Position numbers and translations under genes: made by a program
The notes under the pieces: generated by a model
Databases searched by the model: none
The model's input: only the letters and a program-made list of their open reading frames with translations
Told to the model about the DNA's origin: nothing
NCBI GenBank assembly: GCA_963746275.1
Contig: CAVVAX010000027.1
Location: 1 to 64,000, forward strand
Reading direction: 5' to 3'
DNA from: JAEULH01 sp963746275
GTDB taxonomy: Bacteria; Pseudomonadota; Alphaproteobacteria; Rhodospirillales; Defluviicoccaceae
DNA length: 64,000 nucleotides
Part shown: positions 22,290-31,400 of the stretch, in pieces
Layout: every line of letters begins with the position of its first letter
How positions within the stretch are numbered: the first letter of the stretch is position 1

Positions 22290-22415
22290 ATGACGGACGT
22301 GATGGCGAGGCCTCGGTACGGACCGGCGGCTGCCGTGCGGGGCGGTCCGCTATGCGCTGCACGCGGCCCTCGAAGGCACGCACCTGTGCCACTGTCGGAT
22401 GCTGCCAGCGAGCGG
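22290..22415 (+). pseudogene. Fragment of a GFA-family (glutathione-dependent formaldehyde-activating-like) protein
   Basis: After a good ribosome site (GAGGAGGGCCG) and an ATG at 22290, shifted frames encode TGGC, AVRYALHAALEGTHLCHCRM and CQRAG, the N-terminal zinc-binding signature of GFA/CENP-V proteins. About 40 residues are recognisable, with at least two frame changes. The homology then ends where the carbonic anhydrase on the other strand begins, so this is a truncated 5' fragment. Confidence 0.6.
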
Positions 22416-22845
22416 GGTCAGTGGAGTAGTCCTCGCCGAACAGCAGCTTGTAAGCGCCGCAGTCGCGATGATCTATGACGATCAGCGAATGCACATGGTG
22501 GAGGTCGAGCGCCAGATCGAGGTGCGACCAGAAGGTTGCGCCCCAAGATGGCTGCGCGCCGGTCAGCGCACCGAGCGAGGCTCCGGCGAGGATGATTTGA
22601 TCGTAGTTGTCGGTGAGCTTGCGGCCATCCATGTATCGGCCGACGTCGTCGATCAGGCGGTAGTCCATGCAGTTCAGCAGCATGACGTTGGCGTGGCCGG
22701 CCTCGGCTCCTCGCGGGAGCGTCGGCAGGGAAAGCAGCGCGGCTCCAGCGGCGGCCCAAAGGACACCGCGGCGGCTGAGGCCGGGGCAAAGGTGCTGACG
22801 CGGTCGCGAGGAGGATGTGGTCGCGGTGGCGACGGAAGCCGGCAT
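22410..22845 (-). pseudogene. Secreted (Tat-type) carbonic-anhydrase-like protein, 3'-truncated
   Basis: The N-terminus has SRRGVLWAAAGAALLSLPTL, a twin-arginine-like signal. The mature part reads LLNCMDYRLIDDVGRYM (Cys-x-Asp-x-Arg zinc-ligand motif) and IVIDHRDCGAYKLLFGE (His-x2-Cys). These are beta-carbonic-anhydrase ligand motifs. After about DYSTDPARW the frame continues open to 22144, but it is then only the antisense of the GFA fragment and chaC remnant. The native C-terminus is therefore missing, and the protein is probably not functional. Confidence 0.65.
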
Positions 22846-22959
22846 GGCAGGGTCTCCGCTCTGTCATCGTCGAGGCAGCGGCGCGGCGGGACCCGCCGCT
22901 GGATAAGGCCGTTATTCGCGATGGCCACTGCGATTGCAAGGCAGAGGACGGAGTGAAAG

Positions 22960-23468
22960 ATGACCGAGAATGGGACCCGCGTACCCATCCTCACCGGCGG
23001 CTGCCAGTGTGGAGCCGTCCGTTACGGCCTGTATTCCCGTCCCGAGGGATCCCATTTGTGTCACTGCCGCACGTGCCAAAAGGGGTCGGCAGGCCGTTCG
23101 CGCCGCTGGCCGCGGTGCGCCGCAAGGACTTCGCCTGGACACGGGGGCAGTCTTCCAGGACGTGCGACAGTCCGCCGGTGGCGGCCTGCTACGCTAATTC
23201 TGCTCCGCCTGCGGCGACGCCGTTGGGGTTCGCTTACACGGCTCCGACTGGATCGACGTGACCATCGGAGCTCGATGTGCCGGCCGAGGCGCCGCCTCGC
23301 AGGCACTACGGGATCGAGAACCGGGTGCCGTGGTTCGAGAGCATCGTGGCGTTGCCGGGCGAGCAGACCGAGGACAGCATGGCCGCGGAACTGCAGAGGC
23401 GCCTCTTCGACTTCCAGCATCCCGACCACGACACGGCGGATGATTGGAGGCCGCCGTTGCGTCCCTGA
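22960..23468 (+). pseudogene. GFA-family protein, degraded by several frameshifts
   Basis: Starts well (ATG at 22960, GGAG upstream) with VPILTGGCQCGAVRYGL and GSHLCHCRTCQKG, the zinc-ligand half of the family. The continuation PFAPLAAVRRKDFAWTRG is in another frame, TPLGFAY and DWIDVTIG need further shifts, and the tail RRHYGIENRVPWFESIVALP to DWRPPLRP is again in frame up to 23468. At least three frame changes are required. The family handles S-hydroxymethyl-glutathione or similar adducts. This is a second, separate GFA copy, 0.7 kb from the first remnant. Confidence 0.7.
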
Positions 23469-23849
23469 GGCGCGGGCCACGTCCCCGGCGCCGCTGACCA
23501 CCGCTCGCTCTATCCCCCAGCTTTCTTAAAGCGAGGCAGCCTTAGCGGGAGGCGGCGCGCCCAGGGCGCCGGCGCGCCTGGCCGCACGCGCGCCAGCCGG
23601 GGCCGGCAGCAGCGCGACCGCGAGGAGACTTCATTCTGCTGGCAAAATTGTGCAGACTCGCCACAGAGTTACAACAATAACCGCCACAACATAGACATAC
23701 TCAGATGTGACCGTCCCGATAGAGTTCATCGGCACCGTTCACCGTTTGTTTAAGATGAATATTACCTGAAAGGTATTTAAGATAGGTATCTGAAATAAAT
23801 ATACGCGTTTACTCACTCAGAAATGGCGTCTATAAAAACGGAGGAGGTC
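23469..23849. other. Gene-free, AT-rich leader of the carbonic anhydrase-SulP pair
   Basis: No convincing ORF. The last 200 bases are markedly AT-rich compared with the rest of the window, with runs such as GGTATTTAAGATAGGTATCTG and AAATAAATATA. This is probably the promoter and regulatory region for the downstream genes. No defined operator could be assigned. Confidence 0.5.
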
Positions 23850-24543
23850 ATGATAAAGCGTTATTATACTCACCCGATGACTATGGAGGGCATAGTTGAG
23901 CATGCGTGTCGCTTCTCGGCGAACGCGTTCGCCGAGAAGCGAGAGCGGTTTCAGGCTCTTGTCGCCGGGCAGCACCCAGAAGTGCTCATGATCACGTGCT
24001 CGGACTTCGCGCATTCTGCCGGAGTTGCTTACGCAGGCCGATGCAGGCGACCTCTTCGTCTTGCGGAACGCAGGCAACATCGTGCCCGCCCACGGCGCCG
24101 GATGCGGCGGCGAGCAAGCCACGATCGAGTACGCGGTTGCAGCCCTGCGCGTTCGTCACGTCATCGTCTGCGGACACTCGCACTGCGGCGCGATGAAAGG
24201 GCTGTTGCATCCCGAGCTGGTCCACGGCATGCCGCGGGTGGCGAGTTGGCTCGCCCACGCCGAGGCCGCGCAGAGCATCCTTGCCGAACGCCAGGGCAAC
24301 CTCGATGACGACGAACGCGTGCTTCAGGCGGCGAAGGAAAACGTCGTCGTTCAGATGGCGAACCTCGGGACCTACCCATCCGTCGCCGCCCGGCGTGTGC
24401 GTGGCGAGTTGCAGATCCACGGCTGGTTCTACCTCATCGAGACCGGCGAGGTGCTGAGCTACGAGCCCCAGCGCGGGGACTTCGTGCCGCTGTTCGCGCA
24501 GGGCGCGTCTGGCGAAGCACCCGAGGGCTCGGTTCACCCCTAA
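23850..24543 (+). CDS. Beta-class carbonic anhydrase (frameshifted at the zinc-ligand motif)
   Basis: Hydrates CO2 to bicarbonate. The start MIKRYYTHPMTMEGIVEHAC follows GAGGAGG. PEVLMITCSD ends the first frame, and one extra T near 24006 must be removed to give CSDSRILPELLTQADAGDLF. The second frame contains VLRNAGNIVP, VCGHSHCGAMKG (His and Cys zinc ligands) and the C-terminal WFYLIETGEVLSYE. So all ligands (Cys, Asp, His, Cys) are encoded if the extra base is an error. The SulP transporter follows 24 bases later, probably in one operon. Confidence 0.87.
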
Positions 24544-24567
24544 CGGCTAACCAGCGGAGAGTTCTCT

Positions 24568-26268
24568 ATGCGCGTCAAGTTGAGCACCATCGGCGGCGGA
24601 CGCGCCGGCGCCGGCGCCGGCACGGGCGGGGACGGCACTGCCCCGCGGGGCGGACTGCTCGCCCTGATGAGGGATCATTTCGGCCCCGTTCGCAGCAGCT
24701 TCTCGGCCGACCTCATGGCCTCCATTGTCGTATTCCTCATCGCCATGCCGCTGTCCATGGGCATCGCCATTGCCTCGGGCGTGCCGCCGGCGCTCGGGAT
24801 CGTCGGCGCCATCGTTGGCGGCCTGGTGGTGAGCCTGATCGCCGGCGCGCCGCTTCTGGTGAGCGGCCCAGCGGCTGGGCTGGCGGTGCTGATCTGGGAG
24901 CTGGTTCGCGACCATGGCCTGGTGGCGCTGGGCCCGGTGGTGTTGGTCGCCGGCATCATTCAGATCGCCGCCGGCGGCTTCGGCATGGGGCTATGGTTCC
25001 GCGCCGTATCGCCGGCGGTGATCCACGGCATGCTAGCCGGGATCGGCGTCTCCATCGTCGCTAACCAGCTCTACATCATGATGGACGGCAGTCCGCTCGG
25101 GAATGGACTGAAGAACCTCATGATCTTCCCGGGCGAGCTGGAGCGGCTGGGCGAGGCGGTGATGTCGGTGCCCGCAAGCGCGTGGCTCCAGCCGATCAAC
25201 GGCTCGACCAGCCATCTCGCCGTTGGCATCGGCATCCTAAGCATGGTCCTAGCGCTGGTCTGGGGGAAGGTCGCGCCGCAGCGCCTTCGCCTGCTCCCGG
25301 CGCCGCTCGTCGCCGTCGTCGTCACGTCGGCGTTGGCATGGTTCCTGGCCCTGCCGGTCAAGTATGTCTCAGTGCCGCCGAACCTGCTGGACGCCGTGCA
25401 CTTCATCTCGCCCGCGGGGTTCGGCGAGATCTTCCACGGGCCGCTGTTCACGGCTGCGCTCGCCATCGCTTTCATCGCCAGCGCCGAAACGCTGCTCAGC
25501 GCCGCGGCGGTGGACAAGATGCACAGCGGGCCGAAGACGAAGTACGACCAGGAGCTGATCGCTCAGGGCGTCGGCAACAGCCTCTGCGGCCTCCTCGGCG
25601 CACTGCCCATGACCGGCGTCATCGCCCGCAGCGGCGTCAATGTTTCCGCCGGGGCGCGGACGCGGATGTCGGCGCTCCTGCACGGGGTGTGGATGCTGGT
25701 GTTCGCCGGCTTCTTCGCCGGCCTGCTGGAGCATATCCCGCTGGCGGCGCTTGCCGGCATCCTTGTCGTCGTTGGGCTGAAGCTGATCGACCCTGGGCAC
25801 ATCCGCCACCTCAGCAAGTACGGCAGGGGCGAGGTGATCGTCTACTGGCTCACGCTGGCCACGATCGTCGCCACCGACCTCCTCGACGGCGTGCTCATCG
25901 GCATCGGCTTCGCCTTCGCCAAACTGCTGTATTCGCTGCTGCATCTCGATATCGCCATCGCCATCGACGACAAGGAGAAACGGGCCGCGTTGAAGCTGCA
26001 CGGGGCGGCGACCTTCATCCAGCTTCCCAACCTGGCCAAGGCGTTGGAGAAGATCCCGCCCAGCTACGAGCTGCACGCCAATATCCACGACCTTAACTAC
26101 ATCGACCATGCCTGCCTCGAGCTCCTGGAGACCTGGGAGGAGGAGCACAAGGCCACCGGCGGCCGGCTGATCGTCGAGTGGGAGGCGCTGAGCGGGCGGT
26201 CGCGCAGGCAGCGCGCGGTACGCGTCGCCGTGCCGGCAGCGGCGGAGCAGTCTGCGTCCGCGAGCTGA
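24568..26268 (+). CDS. SulP family inorganic anion transporter (probable bicarbonate/sulfate transporter)
   Basis: A 566-residue SLC26/SulP protein. The N-terminal membrane core has ASIVVFLIAMPLSMGIAIAS, SGPAAGLAVLIWELV and GVIARSGVNVSAGARTRMSA. The cytoplasmic end (HGAATFIQLPNLAKALEKIP, NYIDHACLELLETWEEEHKA) is a STAS domain. The carbonic anhydrase immediately upstream suggests bicarbonate as substrate, as in SulP-CA pairs elsewhere; sulfate remains possible. The substrate is inferred from context only. A strong hairpin follows the gene. Confidence 0.92.
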   Translation: MRVKLSTIGGGRAGAGAGTGGDGTAPRGGLLALMRDHFGPVRSSFSADLMASIVVFLIAMPLSMGIAIASGVPPALGIVGAIVGGLVVSLIAGAPLLVSGPAAGLAVLIWELVRDHGLVALGPVVLVAGIIQIAAGGFGMGLWFRAVSPAVIHGMLAGIGVSIVANQLYIMMDGSPLGNGLKNLMIFPGELERLGEAVMSVPASAWLQPINGSTSHLAVGIGILSMVLALVWGKVAPQRLRLLPAPLVAVVVTSALAWFLALPVKYVSVPPNLLDAVHFISPAGFGEIFHGPLFTAALAIAFIASAETLLSAAAVDKMHSGPKTKYDQELIAQGVGNSLCGLLGALPMTGVIARSGVNVSAGARTRMSALLHGVWMLVFAGFFAGLLEHIPLAALAGILVVVGLKLIDPGHIRHLSKYGRGEVIVYWLTLATIVATDLLDGVLIGIGFAFAKLLYSLLHLDIAIAIDDKEKRAALKLHGAATFIQLPNLAKALEKIPPSYELHANIHDLNYIDHACLELLETWEEEHKATGGRLIVEWEALSGRSRRQRAVRVAVPAAAEQSASAS

Positions 26269-26303
26269 GCCGAGACGCGCCAGCGGCTGATCGCCTGTAA
26301 CAC

Positions 26304-26339
26304 ACCCTCCCGCTCCGGCGGTCGCCGAGGCGGGAGGGT
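26304..26339. terminator. Strong hairpin between convergent SulP and DUF2177 genes
   Basis: ACCCTCCCGC and GCGGGAGGGT form a perfect 10-base stem with a 16-base loop. There is no T-tract on either side, so it may be a Rho-assisted or bidirectional transcription barrier rather than a canonical intrinsic terminator. Confidence 0.5.
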
Positions 26340-26379
26340 ACCGTGCAGCAAGCAGGCGGCGCCAGACAGTTCAGACGAA

Positions 26380-26769
26380 CTACCGTGCCGCCGCGTAGCC
26401 GGCTGTGGCGGCAATGGCGCTGAGCGCTGTGCCCCAGGCCATATCGACGGCAACCATGGCCAACGGCCAGTCCTTGAGCGTGGCGTAGTTGGTGAGCTCG
26501 TAGGTGCCGTAGGCGAAGAAGCCGAACAGGGCGCCGTAAAGGGCCGCTGTCTGCCATGCCCCTTCCTTCAGCGCCGGGCTGATGGCGAAGATGACGAGGC
26601 CGACGACGTAGACGAGATAGAAGAGGACGGCCGCGGTGACGTGGATCTCGTCGCGCATGAGCGCGCCGATCCAGGACCGGTAGGCGGACTTCGCGACGAA
26701 GCCGAGCCAGGCGAAGTCGAGGCCGAGGAAGACGGCGGCGGCGGTGGCATAGGCGACGAGGTAGCGCAT
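26380..26769 (-). CDS. DUF2177 family membrane protein
   Basis: A 129-residue protein with four hydrophobic segments, starting MRYLVAYATAAAVFLGLDFA. GALFGFFAYGTYELTNYATL followed by KDWPLAMVAVDMAWGT is the DUF2177 signature. No biochemical function is known. The start is the ATG at 26769; the frame is open further upstream, but that part has low-complexity, non-conserved sequence. The gene converges on SulP and lies 0.46 kb downstream of the class II ribonucleotide reductase gene. Confidence 0.85.
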   Translation of the reverse strand: MRYLVAYATAAAVFLGLDFAWLGFVAKSAYRSWIGALMRDEIHVTAAVLFYLVYVVGLVIFAISPALKEGAWQTAALYGALFGFFAYGTYELTNYATLKDWPLAMVAVDMAWGTALSAIAATAGYAAAR

Positions 26770-27234
26770 GGCGGCGGTCCGGCTTTCTGGGATGCGTGTC
26801 GTTGTTCCCCGTGAAGCCGGCAACGGATCACTGAGTACGGCGGCGGGTCCGGCTCCGCCTCGCCCCTTTACGGCTCGTCTGCTTGGGACGTTGGATCTAG
26901 CCGCTAGGTTGACGCACGAGAACCGGCGGGCAGCCTCGTTAAGCTTGGTTTTTTCGGCCCTCAGAACCCTGATCCGTCGCCTGCGGGCTCGCTCCGACAC
27001 GCACGGCATGACGGTGGGCGGAGCGGGCTCCTGCACCACCTCCTCATCCGTCATGGCCGGGCGGAAGTCCCGGCAATCCAGATCTTCGGCTCGCTCGTGC
27101 GGGTAATCCTGCCCCGAGCTGGCACCAGGTCCACGCCTATCTCGTGGAGGCGTACAAGTACGGCCAGACGGCTGAAATAAGGATGGCGCCATAGGGTTGA
27201 GGTCTAACCTCGCGGCAACTTGCTCTAGCTGAGT
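26770..27234. other. Gene-free stretch with a short palindrome and a protein-like tail
   Basis: No complete gene. Positions 27050-27083 contain GTCATGGCCGGGCGGAAGTC then CCGGCAATCC, resembling the interspersed palindromes built on GGCCGGG/CCCGGC. On the + strand, 27111-27194 encodes WHQVHAYLVEAYKYGQTAEI, then RMAP and a stop, which looks like the C-terminus of a lost gene. I could not name the family. Confidence 0.35.
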
Positions 27235-29640
27235 TTAGCTGCACTTGGAGTAGCCGCAGCTCGCGCAGGTATCGCAGTCCTCCTGGCGGACCAAGGTGGG
27301 CGCGCCGCACTTGGGGCACTGGCGGAAGCGGCCCGAGGGGCTCGAGCCGCCCTGGGATCGTAAGCCCGGCGGGCCCGCGGCAACCCGCGCCTGCGTCTGG
27401 CTGTCGGCCGGGACCGTTCCGTCGGCGTCGGCGGCCAGCGGCAGGAAGCCGATGTCGATCATGTGCCGCTCGATGACCTCGCCGATGGCGGCGAGCAGGC
27501 TCGGGACGTAGCGCCCGCCCATCCACTGGCCGCCGCGCGGGTCGAACACGGCCTTGAGCTCCTCGACGACGAAGGCGACGTCGCCGCCGCGGCGGAACAC
27601 CGCCGAGATCATCCGCGTCAGCGCCACTGTCCAGGCGTAGTGCTCCATGTTCTTGGAGTTGATGAACACCTCGAACGGCCGGCGGCGGCCGTCCTGGATG
27701 ATGTCGTTGACGGTGATGTAGATGGCGTGGTCGCTTTCGGGCCACTTGACCTTGTAGGTCTTGCCGGGAAGCGCGACTGGCCGGTCGAGCGGGCGGAACA
27801 TCTGGACGATCGCGCCGGCGTCGATGTCGCGCTCTCGCGCCGCCGCAAGCACCGCGCCCTCCGCCTCGTCGGGCGCCAACTCCGCCGGCGGGGACGCGGC
27901 CCCGGTCTCGGATCCGGTCCCGGATCCGGTCTCGGTCAGGGTTGCGGCGGGGCGCACCTCCAGGACCGCGCCGGTGACCTCGTTTGGCCGGTAGGTGGTG
28001 CAGCCTTTGCAGCCGAGTTCATAGGCCTGGAGGTAGATCTCGCGGAAGTCGTCGAAGCCAATCTCGCCCGGGCAGTTGATGGTCTTGGAGATGGAGCTGT
28101 CGACGTAGGCCTGCACCGCTGCCTGCATGACCAGATGGTCGCGCGGGGTGAGGTCCTGGGTGTCGACGAAGGCGCCGGGCAACGCCACCGCCTCGCCGGC
28201 ATGGCGGCGGAACTGACGATAGGCGTAGTCCGTCACCTCCTCCTCGCGCCGGCTGCCGTCGGGCATCAGCACGTGGCGGACGTACTTGAAGCTGAACACC
28301 GGCTCCAAGCCGGAGGAGACGTTGTCGGCGAACAGCGAAACCGTGCCGGTCGGGGCTACGGAGGTGAGCAGGGCGTTGCGGATGCCATGCGAGGCGATGG
28401 CGGCGCGGACGTCCGCATCGAGCCCGGCGATGGTTTCGCCGGCGAGGTAGGCATCGCGGTCGTAGAGCGGAAAGGCGCCCTTCTCCGCGGCCAGCGCTGC
28501 CGAGGCGAGGTAGGCGGCGCGCTGGATCGTCCGCATCCAGGCTTCGGTCAGCGCCACCGCCCGGTCGCTGCCGTAGCGGGCGGCGCACATGATCAGGGCG
28601 TCGGCGAGGCCGGTGATGCCGAGGCCGATGCGCCGCTTGGCCCGGGCTTCCGCCTCGTGCTCGGGAAGCGGATAGCCGGACACCTCGATGACGTTGTCTA
28701 GCATCCGCACCGCGGTCGTGACCAGGTCGGCCAGTGCGGCCTCGCCGATGCGGGCCTCGGCGGTAAACGGGTTCTCGACCAGCCGCGCCAGGTTCACCGA
28801 GCCCAGCAGGCAGGTGCCATAGGCCGGCAGCGGCTGCTCGCCGCAGGGGTTGGTGGCGTGGATGTGCTCGCAGTAGGCGAGGTTGTTGAGGCGGTTGATC
28901 CGGTCGATGAAGATCACGCCGGGCTCGGCATAGGCGTAGGTTGCGCGCATGATCCTCTCCCACAGCGCCCGCGCCTGGACGCTGCGGTAGACGACGCCGG
29001 CGAAGGTCAGCTCCCAGGCCGCGTCCTCCCGCACCGCCTGCATGAAGGCGTCGGAGGCGAGCACCGAAAGGTTGAACATGCGCAGTCGCCCCGGCTCGCG
29101 CTTGGCCTCGATGAACGCCTCGATGTCCGGGTGGTCGCAGCGCATCACCGCCATCATCGCGCCGCGGCGCGAGCCCGCGCTCATGATCGTGCGGCACATG
29201 GCGTCCCACACGTCCATGAAGGACAGTGGACCCGACGCATCGGCGCCGACGCCATGCACCGGCGCGCCCTTGGGCCTGAGCGTCGAGAAGTCGTAGCCGA
29301 TGCCGCCGCCCTGCTGCATGGTCAGCGCCGCCTGCTTCAGGTGCTCGAAGATGCCGGCCATGTCGTCGGGGATGTCGCCCATGACGAAGCAGTTGAACAG
29401 CGTCACCCGCCGGTTGGCGCCGGCGCCGGACAGGATGCGGCCGGCGGGGAGGAACTTGAAATCCTCCATGGCAGCGAAGAACCGGTCCTCCCAGAGCGCC
29501 GGATCGCGCTCGGGCTGTGCGAGCGCCCGGGCCACGCGGCGCCAGGTGTCCCCCACCGCGCGGTCGATCGGGCGACCGTCGCTGGTCTTCAGCCGGTATT
29601 TCATCTCCCAGATCTGCTGCGAGACCGGCGCGAGCTGCAT
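27235..29640 (-). CDS. nrdJ: Adenosylcobalamin-dependent (class II) ribonucleoside-diphosphate reductase
   Basis: Makes deoxyribonucleotides with a cobalamin radical, independent of oxygen. The N-terminal half has FKFLPAGRILSGAGANRRVT, LTMQQGGGIGYDFSTLRPKG and HATNPCGEQPLPAYGTCLLG (Asn-x-Cys-x-Glu catalytic motif). TSVAPTGTVSLFADNVSSGL and NCPGEIGFDDFREIYLQAYE follow. A Gly/Ser/Thr/Glu-rich linker near residue 580 contains GSGTGSETG. The C-terminus has CPKCG and CDTCASCGYSKCS, a zinc/redox cysteine tail. Length is 801 residues. No cobalamin riboswitch or clear NrdR box pair was seen in the short upstream gap. Confidence 0.95.
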   Translation of the reverse strand: MQLAPVSQQIWEMKYRLKTSDGRPIDRAVGDTWRRVARALAQPERDPALWEDRFFAAMEDFKFLPAGRILSGAGANRRVTLFNCFVMGDIPDDMAGIFEHLKQAALTMQQGGGIGYDFSTLRPKGAPVHGVGADASGPLSFMDVWDAMCRTIMSAGSRRGAMMAVMRCDHPDIEAFIEAKREPGRLRMFNLSVLASDAFMQAVREDAAWELTFAGVVYRSVQARALWERIMRATYAYAEPGVIFIDRINRLNNLAYCEHIHATNPCGEQPLPAYGTCLLGSVNLARLVENPFTAEARIGEAALADLVTTAVRMLDNVIEVSGYPLPEHEAEARAKRRIGLGITGLADALIMCAARYGSDRAVALTEAWMRTIQRAAYLASAALAAEKGAFPLYDRDAYLAGETIAGLDADVRAAIASHGIRNALLTSVAPTGTVSLFADNVSSGLEPVFSFKYVRHVLMPDGSRREEEVTDYAYRQFRRHAGEAVALPGAFVDTQDLTPRDHLVMQAAVQAYVDSSISKTINCPGEIGFDDFREIYLQAYELGCKGCTTYRPNEVTGAVLEVRPAATLTETGSGTGSETGAASPPAELAPDEAEGAVLAAARERDIDAGAIVQMFRPLDRPVALPGKTYKVKWPESDHAIYITVNDIIQDGRRRPFEVFINSKNMEHYAWTVALTRMISAVFRRGGDVAFVVEELKAVFDPRGGQWMGGRYVPSLLAAIGEVIERHMIDIGFLPLAADADGTVPADSQTQARVAAGPPGLRSQGGSSPSGRFRQCPKCGAPTLVRQEDCDTCASCGYSKCS

Positions 29641-29767
29641 GACCGGTGAGCCTCCTCGTTCGTGCGCGGTCCGCCCAGTTTAGGGCCTCGGTTCGGCAAC
29701 CGTCAACGACAGGTGTTCTTACTTTGTTCGTAGATGGCGCGGAAGCTTCGCCTTTGCATCATTTGTG

Positions 29768-30503
29768 TCAAGCCGCCGCCTCGGGTTGGCGGCTGTCGGC
29801 GAGCAGGCGCCGGGCGTTGCCTTCAATGCGGGCTTCGAGCTCACGCATGAAGGCGCGCCGGTCAAGCCCTGGCGGCATCGGGGGTAGAAAGGCGAGGGTG
29901 ATCGTGCCCGGACGTTTGATCGCGCTGCGCCGGCCCCAGAAGCGGCCCGAATCCAGCGCCACCGGGATCAGCGGCGCCTCGAGTTCGAAGATAAAGCGCG
30001 GCGATCCCCGGCTGGTACGGGTGCCTTTCGTCCACCCCGACGCGGGTGCCCTCGGGGAAGACGATGACCTGGTGACCCGCAGCGATGGCGGCTTCGGCCT
30101 TCGGGATCATTGCCCTCAGCGCCTTGGCGCCCAAGGACCGGTCGACGGGGATGTTGCCGGCCTTGCGGAAATGCCAGCCAACGAGCGGGACAGCGAGCAA
30201 CTCCTTCTTCAGGATGAAGACGGGCCGCTCCAGGATTGCCCCGAGCGCGATCGTCTCCCATGCCGACTGGTGCTTGGCGGCGATGATCGCGGCCCCACGC
30301 GGGATGTTCTCCCTGCCCTCGATGCGATGGCGAAGACCGCAGACCCCGCTGAGCAGGACCAACATCCCCTGCGCCCAGATCCTGACGGCGACGCCGTGGA
30401 CGTGCCTGGGCGCCGCCAGCAGCGGGAGGTAGAGGACCGACAGCCCTACGGTCCAGATCAGGGCGAGCAGGGAGAAAGCGTAGGAGCGGATCGCGGTGAT
30501 CAT
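29768..30503 (-). CDS. plsC: 1-acyl-sn-glycerol-3-phosphate acyltransferase (PlsC family, frameshifted)
   Basis: Acyltransferase for phosphatidic acid synthesis. One or two N-terminal membrane segments precede AAKHQSAWETIAL near residue 78, where the usual HxxxxD catalytic box has Glu in place of Asp, and then VIFPEGTRVG. As written, the frame goes wrong after GIAALYL. Removing one base near 29987 gives LELEAPLIPVALDSGRFW and continues to the stop at 29768. The start ATG (30503) overlaps the ydcF stop by four bases, so the two genes are coupled. Confidence 0.87.
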
Positions 30504-31153
30504 GTCGTCCCGCCGGGGCCCGGGCGCGGGGGCCCCTCAGCAAAATGAACGACGCCAAGCCGCAGCCACGACCACAGGAACTTGTGGTACTCGCCGATGA
30601 TCAGCCCGGCGGTTCCGGGCCAGAGCCACCAGCGGGCCTGCATGACGTGGCTCGGAAAAACCGGGTGCGGCACGATGGTGGCCTCCGGCAGGGCCTGGCC
30701 GAACTCCAGCAGGCTGCGCGGCATGTGGTAGCTGGCGGTGACCAGCCGCAGCGAGCGGTAGCCGTGGCCACGGATCCAGGCGGCGGTCTCGCTGGCGTTG
30801 CCGGCGGTGTCGCGAGCGCCGTGGCCGGCCTCGATCCGATCCATCAGCTCCGGCCGGGCCCCACCTGCCGCATTCAGCATCGCGCGGGCGTCCACGTCGG
30901 GGTGCACCCCGGAAACGAAGACCCGCTGCGCCAGGCCCCGGCTCAGCAGCGAGACCCCCGTCGCCAGCCGCTCGCTGCCGCCGGTCAGGACGACGATGGC
31001 GTCGGTGCGGCTCTCGGCGTCGCCAACCGCGGTGGGGATGGCGGCGGCAAAGCGCATCAGCCCGCCGGCCCAGGCAATCGAGACGACGAGGGCTGCCAGG
31101 ACCGCGGCGGGGAGGGCGGCGCGCCAGCGGCGGCGGAAGGCCGTGGAACTCAT
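30500..31153 (-). CDS. YdcF family protein (DUF218)
   Basis: About 217 residues with one N-terminal membrane segment and then AIVVLTGGSERLATGVSLLS, RVFVSGVHPDVDARAML and RLVTASYHMPRSLLEF. This is the DUF218/YdcF fold found in ElyC/SanA-type envelope proteins. Enzymatic activity is not known. The ATG at 31153 fits the hydrophobic segment; an ATG at 31276 adds a charged leader and is less likely. It overlaps plsC by four bases. Confidence 0.83.
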   Translation of the reverse strand: MSSTAFRRRWRAALPAAVLAALVVSIAWAGGLMRFAAAIPTAVGDAESRTDAIVVLTGGSERLATGVSLLSRGLAQRVFVSGVHPDVDARAMLNAAGGARPELMDRIEAGHGARDTAGNASETAAWIRGHGYRSLRLVTASYHMPRSLLEFGQALPEATIVPHPVFPSHVMQARWWLWPGTAGLIIGEYHKFLWSWLRLGVVHFAEGPPRPGPGGTT

Positions 31154-31400
31154 CGGCCCATTCGGCACCCGCTGCCCGCCACGCCCCGCATCCGCGCGTA
31201 GCCGCTCCTGGACCGCCGCCTGCTTCTCGCTGGCGCGTTCCCTTCCCATACGGGGTAAATGAATTCTTCGCTGCATCGTGTGCTTCGCGCGTGGTTGCGC
31301 GTCAAGATTTGCATCAGAGAGCCAGCGCCAACCGCTATGACTTGCTTCACCGGCGGTGTGGGCCTATAAGGGTGTACACCGTAACATAATTCTCGGCCTC

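Noticed and set aside
26768..27106. Possible 112-residue protein on the plus strand
   Set aside because: Arg/Ser-rich without motifs, and runs across a palindrome; more likely non-coding.
29641..29767. Cobalamin riboswitch or NrdR boxes upstream of nrdJ
   Set aside because: The gap is short and lacks the conserved cobalamin-box and NrdR patterns.
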